Shown: positions 1 through 9,338, numbered from the stretch's first letter. The stretch: DNA of 64,000 nucleotides from Aquimarina sediminis (GCF_002895435.1 NZ_POYJ01000002.1:372001-436000); one strand, 5' to 3'. Notes: generated by a model from the letters alone, not told the origin. A program made the numbers and translations.

Positions 1-53
1 TAGGTAAAGAAGAAACTATAAAAAGAATTAAAAACGCCATAGAAAGCAACTAG
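1..53 (+). CDS. C-terminal end of an upstream gene (partial)
   Basis: An open frame enters the window at base 3 and stops with TAG at 51-53. It gives 16 residues, GKEETIKRIKNAIESN, a charged helical tail. A strong hairpin with a T-tract follows at 76-117, which supports a real gene end here. The product cannot be identified from so short a tail. Confidence 0.55.
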   Translation, partial: GKEETIKRIKNAIESN

Positions 54-75
54 TCGTTTTTTTAAATTATATATC

Positions 76-117
76 AAACGTCATTAATTTGTTTTAAAAC
101 TTAGTGACGTTTTTTCT
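76..117 (+). terminator. Rho-independent terminator of the upstream partial gene
   Basis: A 12-bp stem (76-87 with 101-112, one G-T pair) around an AT-rich loop is followed by a run of T. It lies 23 bases after the stop of the gene that enters from the left. Confidence 0.75.
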
Positions 118-294
118 TTTATTAATGTAACATATTGCTAAGTTATTACACTAATAAGATAGTAATCCTAACTATTCTTATAATAGAATATTTATAATTA
201 GGTAACTACAACAATCTTTAAATTATAAACAATCATTTCTAATTTATTAGTACATTGATTTACTAATAGCTTTTAATCTTTTAATCTAAAAACA

Positions 295-1239
295 ATGGGC
301 CTATTTTTAATTCCAATAATAATTTTCGGATTTATCATTTTGATATCTGGGATATTTACAGTCAAGCAACAAACCTCTGCAGTCGTAGAACGTTTTGGTA
401 AATTTTTAAGTATAAGAAATTCGGGACTACATTTCAAAATACCAGTTTTTGATCGTATCGCCGGTCGTATTAATTTAAAAATTCAGCAGTTAGATGTTCT
501 TGTAGAGACCAAAACAAAAGACGATGTATTTGTACGTCTTAAAATTTCTGTACAATTTCAAGTAATAAAAGATAAAGTATATGATGCTTTTTATAAACTA
601 GAAAACCCTCATGATCAGATTACATCCTATGTTTTTGATGTTGTTAGGGCCGAAGTTCCTAAAATGAAACTAGATGATGTTTTTGAACGTAAAGACGATA
701 TTGCTATCGCCGTGAAACAAGAACTTAATGAAGCAATGGTAAATTATGGTTATGATATTATAAAAACTCTTGTAACTGATATTGATCCAGATTTGCAAGT
801 TAAAGAGGCTATGAATCGTATTAATGCTGCTGAACGCGAAAAAGTAGCTGCCGAATATGAAGCTGAAGCTGAAAGAATTAAAATTGTTGCCAAGGCTCGT
901 GCCGAAGCTGAAAGTAAAAGATTACAAGGTCAAGGTATTGCCGATCAAAGAAGAGAAATTGCTCGTGGTCTTGAAGAAAGTGTTGATGTATTAAACAATG
1001 TAGGTATAAACTCTCAAGAAGCTTCTGCCCTAATTGTAGTTACTCAACATTATGATACTTTACAATCTATAGGAGAAGAAACTAATAGTAATTTAATTTT
1101 ACTTCCTAATTCTCCACAAGCTGGAAGTGATATGTTAAATAATATGATTGCGTCTTTTACTGCTTCAAACCAAATTGGAGAAGAAATGAAAAAACAAAAC
1201 GCAAAAAAAGGTATTGGTAAAAAACGTGACGAGAATTAA
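295..1239 (+). CDS. SPFH domain membrane protein (stomatin/prohibitin-like)
   Basis: The 314-residue protein has one N-terminal membrane segment (about residues 3-22) followed directly by an SPFH/band-7 domain (QQTSAVVERFGKF to about residue 190). Then comes a long Ala/Glu/Lys-rich coiled coil, with AEREKVAAEYEAEAERIKI near 180-200, and a polar C-terminus. This is the normal layout of bacterial stomatin-like proteins, which form oligomers on the inner membrane and are linked to membrane quality control or lipid microdomains. It stands alone, with its own terminator at 1261. No NfeD partner, often found beside such genes, is visible here; it could lie upstream of the window. Family assignment is firm; the physiological role is open. 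Confidence 0.92.
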   Translation: MGLFLIPIIIFGFIILISGIFTVKQQTSAVVERFGKFLSIRNSGLHFKIPVFDRIAGRINLKIQQLDVLVETKTKDDVFVRLKISVQFQVIKDKVYDAFYKLENPHDQITSYVFDVVRAEVPKMKLDDVFERKDDIAIAVKQELNEAMVNYGYDIIKTLVTDIDPDLQVKEAMNRINAAEREKVAAEYEAEAERIKIVAKARAEAESKRLQGQGIADQRREIARGLEESVDVLNNVGINSQEASALIVVTQHYDTLQSIGEETNSNLILLPNSPQAGSDMLNNMIASFTASNQIGEEMKKQNAKKGIGKKRDEN

Positions 1240-1260
1240 AATTTATAAAATTTATCTAAA

Positions 1261-1292
1261 AACCCCGAGTAAAAATATTACTCGGGTTTTTT
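1261..1292 (+). terminator. Terminator after SPFH gene
   Basis: A perfect 9-bp GC-containing stem (1264-1272 with 1278-1286) has a 5-base loop and is followed by T6. It is 24 bases after the stop of the SPFH gene. Confidence 0.9.
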
Positions 1293-1532
1293 ATTTGAGC
1301 ATTTTTTAAAACAAAAATCAAAAAAGTATCATTTTTTTTAAAAAACTTAAAATAAAACGTTTTTTAGAGTTTTTAATAAAACAACATTAAATCATATTAC
1401 CCTTTTTCAAAACAGCCTTAAACAGCTTTATACAAAGCCGTTTTTAATAAAAAATAATAATATATTTATCAAAAACAATAAGAATAATTTATACTATAAA
1501 AATTGCCTATCTTTACCAAAAAATCGTCCCAC

Positions 1533-2042
1533 ATGAAAAATTTCCTTTTTGTTTTCCTTTTTGTTTCCGGAAGTATTTTTTCTCAAAATCTAGATACCTT
1601 AAAAGAATTTGCATTAAGAGATGCCAAAGCAACTTCCCAAGCTTCTATAAATAGAAATATTAGTATAATTCTTAAATATACCCATCCCGAAGTTTACAAA
1701 GCTTATGGCGAAAAACAACTTATGGATACTATGGATGAAATTTACAGGACCATGGATGCACAAAAAATAAAAATCCTTAGTTCAGAAATAAACGAAGTGA
1801 CAGAAATAAAAAAAGAAAATAGAGAATATCGTTGTTTAGTAAAAAACACTGTAAAAATGGATTTTAATGGTAGGTATATAACATTAAAAAGTTCACTCTT
1901 TGGATTTTATAATAAGAAAAAATCACAGTGGTATTTTGTAGAGTCTAATAAACTGTTGGATGATCCACAAACGAAAGAGTTATTTCCTAATTTTAAAACA
2001 GATATAGAAATCCCTTTAGATGAGCATATTGCGGATAATTAA
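1533..2042 (+). CDS. Small exported protein of unknown function
   Basis: The first ATG is at 1533; an upstream in-frame TTG at 1503 lies at a promoter-like TATCTTTA box and is not a likely start. The 169-residue product has a clear signal peptide (MKNFLFVFLFVSGSIFSQ). The mature part of about 150 residues alternates helix and strand with a conserved-looking aromatic end (QWYFVESNKLLDD). Its size and pattern resemble the NTF2-like or SnoaL cone fold seen in many exported flavobacterial proteins, but this is a shape impression only. A strong bidirectional terminator at 2061-2112 ends it. No function is claimed. Confidence 0.75.
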   Translation: MKNFLFVFLFVSGSIFSQNLDTLKEFALRDAKATSQASINRNISIILKYTHPEVYKAYGEKQLMDTMDEIYRTMDAQKIKILSSEINEVTEIKKENREYRCLVKNTVKMDFNGRYITLKSSLFGFYNKKKSQWYFVESNKLLDDPQTKELFPNFKTDIEIPLDEHIADN

Positions 2043-2060
2043 TCTCTAATAATCTAATTA

Positions 2061-2112
2061 AAAAGACGGATAAAAACCTTAATTGATTATAGGTTTTTAT
2101 CCGTCTTTTTTA
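2061..2112. terminator. Bidirectional terminator between converging genes
   Basis: A perfect 19-bp stem (2061-2079 with 2091-2109) and 11-base loop, with A-tract on the left and T-tract on the right, sits between the stops of the exported protein (+) and glnS (-). It can serve both. Confidence 0.92.
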
Positions 2113-2114
2113 AT

Positions 2115-4157
2115 TTATATACCATATTTTGAGGCAATATTTTTAGCCTCTAATTGCAATAATTCGTTTTTATCTTCAATTGCTTTATTTATAAAATCTT
2201 TTGCCAATTGATCTGGGGTAAGATCTTTATTTTCTAAGACAACATCTAATGCAATTATGGTAGCAATTCGAGTTCCTGCTTTTTTAACTGCAGTTTCATA
2301 TAGAGGTACCAACTCATCAATCTCGACAGCCAAAGCCGCTTCTTTGATTTTCGTTTTAAGCACTTCTCTTTTCTCTTCTGGTAGGTTAGTATACTTCTTC
2401 CCTGCCCTTTTTATTTCATCAATTGCAGATATAGTTTTTTGTTGTTTTTGAGGTTGTTTTTGAGCATTTGTTTGTACCGAAGTAGGTTTAACCTTGGCCC
2501 AAGTATCTCGTAGACCTACAGTTTTATTAAATACTAAAGCGTCATTTTTACTATCCAAGTCAACATTGAAGTATCCTAATCTTTGAAACTGGAACTGATC
2601 CAAATGATTGGCATTGGCTAGACTTGGTTCTAAATATCCAGTAATAGTTTTTAGAGAATTAGGATTTAAAAATTCCATGAAGTCTTTATCTTTATGACCG
2701 TCTGGTGCTTCATCACTAAATAATCGATCATAAATTCTAACTTCTGCAGAAATTGCATGTTTTATAGATACCCAATGCAATGTACCTTTTACATTTCGTT
2801 TAGATTCCTCAGTACCACTACCTGATCTACTTTTTGGATCATAAGTACAATGAATTTCTGTAATACTTCCGTTATCATCCTTTATTACACTTTCTCCTTT
2901 TATGATATAAGCGTTTTTAAGACGTACTTCTTTACCTAAAGTTAGTCTAAAGAACTTCTTCCCTGCTTCTTCCTTAAAATCCTCTCTTTCGATGTACAAT
3001 TCACCAGAAAAAGGTACTTGCCTAGAGCCTTTGGTTACATCCTCTGGATTATTTTCTGCTTCTAACCATTCTTCTTTTCCTTCTGGATAATTGGTAATGA
3101 TAAGCTTAACAGGATCCAGAACTGCCATTACTCTAGATGCTGTTTTATTAAGATCTTCGCGTATACAAAATTCAAGCAAAGAAACATCTATTACATTTTC
3201 GCGCTTAGCAACCCCAACAGTTTCCACAAATTTTCGAATCGATGTAGGAGTATATCCACGTCTTCTTAATCCAGAAATAGTCGGCATCCTTGGATCATCC
3301 CATCCGTTAACGATACCTTCTTCAACCAATTTCAGTAGTTTACGCTTACTCATAATCGTATAACTCAAATTTAGTCGGGCAAATTCTCTTTGTTTAGGGC
3401 GTATATTTTCTGTATATATTTGATCCAAAAACCAATCATAGAGCTTTCTATGTGGCTTAAACTCTAATGAACATAAGGAGTGCGAAATATGTTCTATATA
3501 ATCACTTTCGCCATGTGTCCAATCATACATAGGATATATACACCAAGTATCCCCCGTTCTATGATGCGATTTTTTTAAAATCCTATACATCAATGGATCT
3601 CTCATCAACATATTGGGATCAGCCATATCAATTTTTGCTCTCACCACATGCTCACCTTCATCAAATGCTCCTTCCTTCATTTTCTGAAATAGCTCCAAAT
3701 TCTCCTCTATAGATCTATCTCTATAAGGACTATTAGTACCAGGTTCTGTGGTAGTTCCTTTTTGCTCAGCAATGGTTTCGGCAGATTGAGAATCTACATA
3801 AGCCTTACCATCTTTAATCAGTTGAACAGTCCAATCATATAATTGTTGAAAATAATCTGAAGAATAACATTCTTTATCCCATTGATATCCTAACCAACTA
3901 ATATCTTGCTTAATTGCATCGACATACTCTTGCTCTTCTTTTGCTGGATTAGTATCATCAAACCTTAAGTTTACAGGAGCATTGTACCGAAGTCCGAGTC
4001 CAAAACTTATACCTATTGCCTTAGTATGCCCAATATGCAAATATCCATTAGGTTCTGGAGGAAAACGAAAACGTAAATTCTCTGTATCTGTCCCAGTAGT
4101 AAGGTCTTCTTCTATAATATGCTCAATAAAATTAAGCGGTTTTTTTTCTTCTGACAT
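2115..4157 (-). CDS. glnS: Glutamine--tRNA ligase
   Basis: Class I aminoacyl-tRNA synthetase that charges tRNA-Gln. The catalytic domain begins with FRFPPEPNGYLHIGHTKA, which holds the HIGH signature at residues 41-44. The second ATP motif reads IMSKRKLLKL, the MSKR variant typical of GlnRS. The anticodon-binding beta-barrels follow. The protein is 680 residues against about 555 in E. coli, because of a C-terminal extension of roughly 110 residues after a Gln/Lys-rich linker (QTNAQKQPQKQQK). This extension is helical and recalls the GatB/YqeY-like tail known in some bacterial GlnRS. ATG at 4157 (MSEEKKPLNF) is chosen; the longer TTG frame starting at 4178 runs through the promoter region, where a TAATTTTG box is present. 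Confidence 0.95.
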   Translation of the reverse strand: MSEEKKPLNFIEHIIEEDLTTGTDTENLRFRFPPEPNGYLHIGHTKAIGISFGLGLRYNAPVNLRFDDTNPAKEEQEYVDAIKQDISWLGYQWDKECYSSDYFQQLYDWTVQLIKDGKAYVDSQSAETIAEQKGTTTEPGTNSPYRDRSIEENLELFQKMKEGAFDEGEHVVRAKIDMADPNMLMRDPLMYRILKKSHHRTGDTWCIYPMYDWTHGESDYIEHISHSLCSLEFKPHRKLYDWFLDQIYTENIRPKQREFARLNLSYTIMSKRKLLKLVEEGIVNGWDDPRMPTISGLRRRGYTPTSIRKFVETVGVAKRENVIDVSLLEFCIREDLNKTASRVMAVLDPVKLIITNYPEGKEEWLEAENNPEDVTKGSRQVPFSGELYIEREDFKEEAGKKFFRLTLGKEVRLKNAYIIKGESVIKDDNGSITEIHCTYDPKSRSGSGTEESKRNVKGTLHWVSIKHAISAEVRIYDRLFSDEAPDGHKDKDFMEFLNPNSLKTITGYLEPSLANANHLDQFQFQRLGYFNVDLDSKNDALVFNKTVGLRDTWAKVKPTSVQTNAQKQPQKQQKTISAIDEIKRAGKKYTNLPEEKREVLKTKIKEAALAVEIDELVPLYETAVKKAGTRIATIIALDVVLENKDLTPDQLAKDFINKAIEDKNELLQLEAKNIASKYGI

Positions 4158-4300
4158 GTATAATGTAATAAGATACAAAATTACGAATTCTAATGATGCT
4201 TAGCTATTGCATCAAAATCTTTAATTTAATTATTTTTTTAAATGTTTTAATTCATTAGAAAAGGGTCTTTGTCCCCCCTTATATTAAGAAAGATTATCTT

Positions 4301-4308
4301 TACCTTTG
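4301..4308 (+). promoter_or_regulatory. -7 promoter box of folB
   Basis: TACCTTTG matches the Bacteroidota -7 consensus TAnnTTTG, with an overlapping TATCTTTA just before it. It decides the gene start: the TTG at 4306 lies inside the box and so cannot be translated from this promoter. Confidence 0.7.
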
Positions 4309-4320
4309 CCTAAAAATCCA

Positions 4321-4677
4321 GTGGGACTTATAAAATTAAAAAATATTAAGGTTTATGCCTATCATGGATGCCTTATTGAAGAAAAAAAGATTGGATCTGA
4401 TTATAGAGTAGATTTAAAGGTTAAAGCTGATTTATCTCAATCGGCTGTATCTGATCGATTATCAGAGACTGTAGATTATGTTCATCTTAATCATATTGTA
4501 AAGGAGGAAATGGCAATTCCCTCTAAGTTACTAGAACACGCTGCAGAGCGCATTTTAGTGAGAATATTGGATGAAATATCTCTGGTTGATAAAGTTATTG
4601 TTAATGTATCTAAAATCAATCCTCCTATAGGTGGAAATGTAGAAATGGTGACTATTACCAGAAGTAAGAGTAGGTAG
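4321..4677 (+). CDS. folB: Dihydroneopterin aldolase
   Basis: Cytoplasmic folate biosynthesis enzyme converting 7,8-dihydroneopterin to 6-hydroxymethyl-dihydropterin and glycolaldehyde. It spans the whole family length (118 residues from GTG). Key signatures are IKVYAYHGCLIEEKKIG (substrate-binding start), the SETVDYVHL segment, KLLEHAAERI, and VIVNVSKINPPIGG near the end, which carries the catalytic lysine region. No ATG is available at the correct place; GTG at 4321 is the best start because the upstream TTG lies inside the promoter box. It is a single gene followed by tRNA-Cys, on the strand opposite to glnS. Confidence 0.9.
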   Translation: MGLIKLKNIKVYAYHGCLIEEKKIGSDYRVDLKVKADLSQSAVSDRLSETVDYVHLNHIVKEEMAIPSKLLEHAAERILVRILDEISLVDKVIVNVSKINPPIGGNVEMVTITRSKSR

Positions 4678-4774
4678 CTAAATCATAAAAAAAACATAAG
4701 AATTGTGTTTTAATTGAAAATGATTTAAGAAGTAATCATAAATTTTTTTACATTTGCCTTCCAATCAAAAATTG

Positions 4775-4845
4775 GGTGTCGTGGCCGAGTGGCTAGGCAG
4801 TGGTCTGCAACACCATCTACAGCGGTTCGAATCCGCTCGACACCT
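4775..4845 (+). tRNA. tRNA-Cys (GCA)
   Basis: The 71-nt cloverleaf has acceptor arms GGTGTCG and CGACACC, discriminator T, a D-arm GCCGAGTGGCTAGGC, anticodon stem GTGGT/ACCAT with loop CTGCAAC (anticodon GCA), and T-arm AGCGG-TTCGAAT-CCGCT. CCA is not encoded. The anticodon loop T33 and the GTTCGA core are intact. A terminator follows immediately. Confidence 0.97.
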
Positions 4846-4850
4846 CTAAA

Positions 4851-4880
4851 AATCCTGTACAAATTGTACGGGATTTTTTA
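4851..4880 (+). terminator. Terminator after tRNA-Cys
   Basis: A 10-bp stem (4851-4860 with 4866-4875, one G-T pair) is followed by T6. Its right end overlaps the last codons of the converging LysE-family gene. Confidence 0.85.
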
Positions 4881-5573
4881 TTTAAAACTAGATTCGGGTG
4901 TTATTCTTTCTATTTCGTCCTGTATTCTTTTTTCCATAGTATCTGGCAAAAGACCTTTCAAAATTAGAAATATACCAAATACAATCATGACTATACTAAT
5001 CACCCTTTTAATAACATATGTTCTTTTGGGAGTTAACTTTCTTTTTAATCTTTTGGCGAGTAACATCTTAATTAAATCAATAAAAAGATAAGTACCCAGC
5101 ACCATAATAAAGAAATATACTATTCTGTTAGTATCCATATCTAATTGAGGACCAATAACAATAATGATACTAAGCCAAAACCCTAATACGCCAATATTTA
5201 TAAAATTAAGTAAGAATCCTTTGATAAACAGCATTATGTAATTATGTTTATTTATAATTTCTACTGAAGTATCTCTAAGTTTATTATAGTTTTTTCTTTC
5301 CTGAATAAAAGAAATAACACCATATGTAGATAACAATACTCCACCAAATATAAATAAGGCAGGATCGTCTTTTATTTTTTCTAAAATCTGATTGGTACTA
5401 AAATAAGCTATTAGGATAAAGACAACATCTGCAAAAATAACTCCCAAATCTACAGCTAGTGCTGCTCTAAATCCTTTTATTGCCGCTGTTTCCAGAAGTA
5501 CAAAAAAAACGGGACCTATTAAAAAGGCTAATAAAAAGCCTAATGGTATTGCTGCCTGAGCATCTTGAAACAT
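4878..5573 (-). CDS. LysE family transporter
   Basis: Inner-membrane protein of 231 residues with about six hydrophobic segments. The N-terminus AIPLGFLLAFLIGPVFFVLLE matches the LysE/RhtB family signature (a GPxxF motif in helix 1), and a charged loop QERKNYNKLRD sits after helix 3. These proteins export amino acids or related small molecules; the substrate cannot be told from the sequence. The C-terminal tail MEKRIQDEIERITPESSF is cytoplasmic-looking and coiled. It lies 39 bases downstream of the GIN-domain gene on the same strand and may share its transcript. Confidence 0.85.
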   Translation of the reverse strand: MFQDAQAAIPLGFLLAFLIGPVFFVLLETAAIKGFRAALAVDLGVIFADVVFILIAYFSTNQILEKIKDDPALFIFGGVLLSTYGVISFIQERKNYNKLRDTSVEIINKHNYIMLFIKGFLLNFINIGVLGFWLSIIIVIGPQLDMDTNRIVYFFIMVLGTYLFIDLIKMLLAKRLKRKLTPKRTYVIKRVISIVMIVFGIFLILKGLLPDTMEKRIQDEIERITPESSFK

Positions 5574-5612
5574 TGCGTTGAAGCTTATTTGCTACAAAGT
5601 TAAAAAAACTAA

Positions 5613-6287
5613 CTAGTTAACTTCAATAATTTTTCCTCCAAAAAGTTTTTGAGTGTCCATTTCTTTTGGATTTCCATAAATTTTTATTGTTCCACCTGCA
5701 TTAGTATTTGCTTTTACATATTTACTAGCATATATGTTTGCCCTTCCTCCTGCACTAATTTTTACTTGCGTAGTTTCGGTTTTAAGATCTTTGGACATAA
5801 ATTGTCCACCAGCTTTTACAGTAACTTCTTGTTCTTTAACTTTTCCTTTCAGGTTTAATTCTCCACCTGTTACCGCTCTTGCTATTAATTTATCACTTTC
5901 TATGGTTGCAATAATTTCTGCTCCTTCTTGAGCTCTAAGATCTAAGTCTAAAGATTTTAGTGTTTCTTGGACTGTTACTCTTGCACCTTCATTTACATCA
6001 ATTTTTGATAGATCGCTGTAATATACAGTTACATTGGTATTATTTTCATCCCAAGTATTATTTAATGACATCTTAATTTTTAAAACCTCACCTTTGAGTA
6101 CAACATCGACTTTTTGTCTTTTTATACCAGAAATTTCTACTTTATTTTCTTCACCATGAATTAAAATCACTTTTATTTTATCAAATACTTTTAACTCACT
6201 AAAATCACCAACTTTTTTAGTTACAACATCCTGTGCTTGTCCAAATATTACAGTAAGTAATACAAAAAGAAATACTATTTTTTTCAT
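5613..6287 (-). CDS. Exported GIN-domain (DUF2807) protein
   Basis: The 224-residue protein starts with a signal peptide (MKKIVFLFVLLTVIFGQAQ) and continues as a repetitive beta-rich domain (KVFDKIKVILIHGEENKVEI through VKISAGGRANIYASKYVKA). The short strand repeats with small residues (EGARVTVQETL, GGELNLKG, AGGTIKIYG) are typical of the DUF2807/GIN fold, a right-handed beta-helix-like domain common in periplasmic or surface proteins of Bacteroidota. Function unknown. It stands between RNase R (upstream on the same strand, 67-base gap) and the LysE-type exporter. Confidence 0.85.
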   Translation of the reverse strand: MKKIVFLFVLLTVIFGQAQDVVTKKVGDFSELKVFDKIKVILIHGEENKVEISGIKRQKVDVVLKGEVLKIKMSLNNTWDENNTNVTVYYSDLSKIDVNEGARVTVQETLKSLDLDLRAQEGAEIIATIESDKLIARAVTGGELNLKGKVKEQEVTVKAGGQFMSKDLKTETTQVKISAGGRANIYASKYVKANTNAGGTIKIYGNPKEMDTQKLFGGKIIEVN

Positions 6288-6354
6288 TGCCCCGCTATTA
6301 AATATTAAAATTCTATTGTGCTTTATATCCTTATAAACGGCACTTGATAAGGGT

Positions 6355-8553
6355 TTATTCTATCTCTTCTCTATTTCCTAATAAGATAAAATCCAAGTGT
6401 CTTTTTACAAGATCAGCATTTTTTACTTTTACATACACTTCATCTCCAAGCTGATATACTTTTTTTGTTTGCTCTCCAATAACAGCATATTCATCCTGAT
6501 CAAAAACATAGTGGTCATCACCTATATCTTTAAGACGAATCATTCCTTCACATTTATTACTAATGATCTCTACATAAATCCCCCATTCGGTAACTCCAGA
6601 AATTACACCTAGAAACTGCTCATCTTTATGATCCTTCATAAATTTTATTTGCATAAACTTTATAGAATCTCTTTCTGCACTGGCCGCCAAATTCTCCATA
6701 CTGCTGCTATGATTGCATTTTTCTTCATATTCTTCTTCGGCAACAGATTTTCCTTTATCTAAATAATGTTGTAGCAAACGATGTGCCATAACATCTGGAT
6801 ATCTTCGAATAGGAGATGTAAAATGTGAATAATACCCAAAAGCCAATCCATAATGTCCAATATTATGAGTTGTATACTCTGCTTTACTCATACTGCGTAT
6901 GGCTAATGTATCGACTAGATTTTGTTCTTTCTTTCCTTGGACATCTTTTAATAATCCATTTAATGATTTGGTAGTAGTTTTACGATCTCTTAAATCTAAT
7001 TTATACCCAAATCTTCCAATAACATTTTGTAGTGCTGCTAATTTCTCATCATTAGGCTCATCATGTACTCTATAAATAAATGTTTTTTTTGGTGTTTGTT
7101 TTCCTATGAATTCTGCCACTTTTTTATTAGCAAGTAACATAAACTCCTCTATAAGCTTATTAGCGTCTTTAGAAGTCTTAAAAAACACTCCTACGGGCTC
7201 GCTATTTTCGTTTAGATTAAACTTTACTTCTACTTTATCAAAAGAAATAGCACCTTCGCCCATCCGTCTGGATCGCATAATCTTTGCTAATTCATCTAAT
7301 TTAAGTACAGCTTCTGTTATATTTTGATCTGCACTATATGCTTTACCAGTAATAGAAATATCTGCAGGAATTGCATTTTCTCTAGTTTCGATAATATGTT
7401 GTGCTTCTTCGTATGCAAATCGTGCATCAGAATAAGTTGCAGTTCTACCAAACCATTGATTTTTTATTTCAGCTTTATCATTTAATTCGAATACTGCAGA
7501 AAACGTATATTTCTCTTCATTAGGTCGTAAGGAACAGGCATTATTTGATAAAACCTCTGGTAACATTGGTACTACCCTATCTACCAAATATACTGATGTT
7601 GCTCTTTCATAAGCTTCATCATCAAGTTTTGTTCCTGGTTTAACATAATGTGATACATCTGCAATATGAATCCCAATTTCGTAATTACCATTTTCCAAAA
7701 TCTCAAAAGACAATGCATCATCAAAATCCTTAGCATCTTTTGGATCAATTGTAAAGGTAAGAGTCTGTCTCATATCTCTACGATTCTTAATTTCAGACTC
7801 TTGTATAGAGGTGTCTAATGTATTTGCATATTCTTCAACTTCTTTAGGGAATTCATAAGGTAACCCATACTGTGCTAAAATAGAGTGAATCTCTGTATTA
7901 TGTTCACCTGGTTTACCCAGTACTTTTATTACTTTTCCAAATGGTGAATCGGCCTTTTCTGGCCAATCTTCGAGTTTTACTAACACTTTATCCCCATCTT
8001 CGGCATCATAAATTTTATTTTTAGGTATAAAAATATCGGTATACATTCTACCATCTTGCATATTTACAAATGCGTAATTTTTTTGTATTTCAATTACCCC
8101 AACAAACTCATCCTTTTTGCGACTTATTATTTTTGAAATTTCACCTTCACTTTTTCCTCTTCGTTTTCTGCGATATATATATACCTCTACTTCATCACCA
8201 TGTAATGCTTTGTTTAGGTTATTACTAGGGACAAAAATATCATCCTCTAGATCTTCGACAATTACATATCCTGTTCCTTTGGATGTTATTTCTAATATCC
8301 CAGTATAAGTATTAATATTAAGTGCAATTTTAAACTTGCCTCTTTCTACTTCTTCAATTTGTTTTTTTGCTGCAAGCTGTGATAGTTTCTTAATAATTTG
8401 ATTTCTACTACTAGGATCATCTACACCAAACTTTGCTGCAATCTGTTTATAATTAAAAGTTTTATTGGATTCGGACTTTAATATTTTAAGTATTCCTTGT
8501 GTGATATTCTCTATTTTGGGCGACTTTTTTCTTCTTCTACTCTTTCTTTTCAT
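6355..8553 (-). CDS. rnr: Ribonuclease R
   Basis: Processive 3'-to-5' exoribonuclease that degrades structured RNA. The 732-residue protein begins with a basic tail (KRKSRRRKKSPK), then a helical winged-helix-like part, two cold-shock/OB domains (about 75-230), the RNB catalytic domain (about 250-590), and a C-terminal S1 domain. The active-site acidic cluster is visible in TFTIDPKDAKDFDDALSF, and the RNB end carries ASAERDSIKFMQIKFM. Length and order are normal for the VacB/RNase R family. A TACTTTTA box at 8579-8586 (minus strand) lies about 25 bases before the ATG and fits the -7 promoter element. Confidence 0.95.
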   Translation of the reverse strand: MKRKSRRRKKSPKIENITQGILKILKSESNKTFNYKQIAAKFGVDDPSSRNQIIKKLSQLAAKKQIEEVERGKFKIALNINTYTGILEITSKGTGYVIVEDLEDDIFVPSNNLNKALHGDEVEVYIYRRKRRGKSEGEISKIISRKKDEFVGVIEIQKNYAFVNMQDGRMYTDIFIPKNKIYDAEDGDKVLVKLEDWPEKADSPFGKVIKVLGKPGEHNTEIHSILAQYGLPYEFPKEVEEYANTLDTSIQESEIKNRRDMRQTLTFTIDPKDAKDFDDALSFEILENGNYEIGIHIADVSHYVKPGTKLDDEAYERATSVYLVDRVVPMLPEVLSNNACSLRPNEEKYTFSAVFELNDKAEIKNQWFGRTATYSDARFAYEEAQHIIETRENAIPADISITGKAYSADQNITEAVLKLDELAKIMRSRRMGEGAISFDKVEVKFNLNENSEPVGVFFKTSKDANKLIEEFMLLANKKVAEFIGKQTPKKTFIYRVHDEPNDEKLAALQNVIGRFGYKLDLRDRKTTTKSLNGLLKDVQGKKEQNLVDTLAIRSMSKAEYTTHNIGHYGLAFGYYSHFTSPIRRYPDVMAHRLLQHYLDKGKSVAEEEYEEKCNHSSSMENLAASAERDSIKFMQIKFMKDHKDEQFLGVISGVTEWGIYVEIISNKCEGMIRLKDIGDDHYVFDQDEYAVIGEQTKKVYQLGDEVYVKVKNADLVKRHLDFILLGNREEIE

Positions 8554-8578
8554 TAATATCGATTCTATTTATTTATGC

Positions 8579-8586
8579 TAAAAGTA
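8579..8586 (-). promoter_or_regulatory. Likely -7 promoter box of rnr
   Basis: On the minus strand the sequence reads TACTTTTA, one base off the TAnnTTTG consensus, 25 bases upstream of the rnr ATG. Confidence 0.45.
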
Positions 8587-8791
8587 CAGTTTATCTTTTA
8601 ACATCTATGGTTTTAGGTTTAAAGTTTTGTTGCTTATTTACGTATATATGTAGTTAAAACTTATAAAATTTAATTTCTATAAAATCAAATCTTTACATTA
8701 AAAAAACATCGTAAATACAGTTTTTTTCTTAAAATTTACTTAATTTTAGTACACTAGGAACAAATTTTGATCGTTAAGTATTTGACCCATT

Positions 8792-8971
8792 ATGTATAAA
8801 ATCAAAAAAATACATAAAATAATCTTACTCTTCATTCTCATATTTATTTTGGGTATATACTCCTTTTCTATATATATTAACAATACTATTGATCAGAAAA
8901 AAGAAACTCTAGAAGGATCAGAAATAAATAGCTCTGTAAGAATTGACAGAGAAGCTACACAAATAAATTAG
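8792..8971 (+). CDS. Possible 59-residue membrane-anchored small protein
   Basis: A short frame from ATG at 8792 to TAG at 8969-8971 encodes a basic N-terminus (MYKIKKIHK), one strongly hydrophobic helix (about residues 10-29) and a polar tail ending in REATQIN. This is the layout of a single-pass small membrane protein. It is the only plausible gene in the 545 bases between rnr and the DUF2007 gene. No family is recognised, and chance opening in AT-rich DNA cannot be excluded. Confidence 0.4.
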   Translation: MYKIKKIHKIILLFILIFILGIYSFSIYINNTIDQKKETLEGSEINSSVRIDREATQIN

Positions 8972-9098
8972 CTTCCTAAATATCTATATATTTCTTCAAA
9001 ATTAAGAAAAACAATATTGTTTTCAAGTTCTTACTATCTAGAATATTACACTTATTTTGTATATTGTTGATATTCGAACCCAGGGAAGAACTAGTTAA

Positions 9099-9338
9099 AT
9101 GAAAGATTTTATTACTATTAAAACATACACCTATCCATTTGAATATGCAATATTAAAACTTCTTCTTGATCAAGAAGGGATTTCTTATTTTTTCGAAAAT
9201 GAAACAATGATTGGCGTTTTTCCTTTCTACTCAAACGCACTAGGGGGAATCAATTTAAAAGTCCACGAAAAGGATAAAGAAAAAGTACTTCAGATAATAA
9301 ACGATCTAAATATAAACTCTCATTTAAGAATTGTATAA
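9099..9338 (+). CDS. DUF2007-type small protein
   Basis: The 79-residue soluble protein follows the DUF2007 pattern: an N-terminal strand (FITIKTYTYPFEYAILKLLL), a segment on a ligand-like loop (EGISYFFENETMIG), a glycine-containing strand (GGINLKVHEKDKEKVLQII) and a final helix. Proteins of this family are annotated as putative signal-transducing or PII-like in fold, without proven function. It is a single gene with no close partner on its strand. Confidence 0.75.
   Translation: MKDFITIKTYTYPFEYAILKLLLDQEGISYFFENETMIGVFPFYSNALGGINLKVHEKDKEKVLQIINDLNINSHLRIV

Noticed and set aside
4789..5091. Plus-strand frame of 100 residues starting inside tRNA-Cys
   Set aside because: It overlaps the tRNA, its terminator and the LysE-type gene on the other strand, and has no family pattern.
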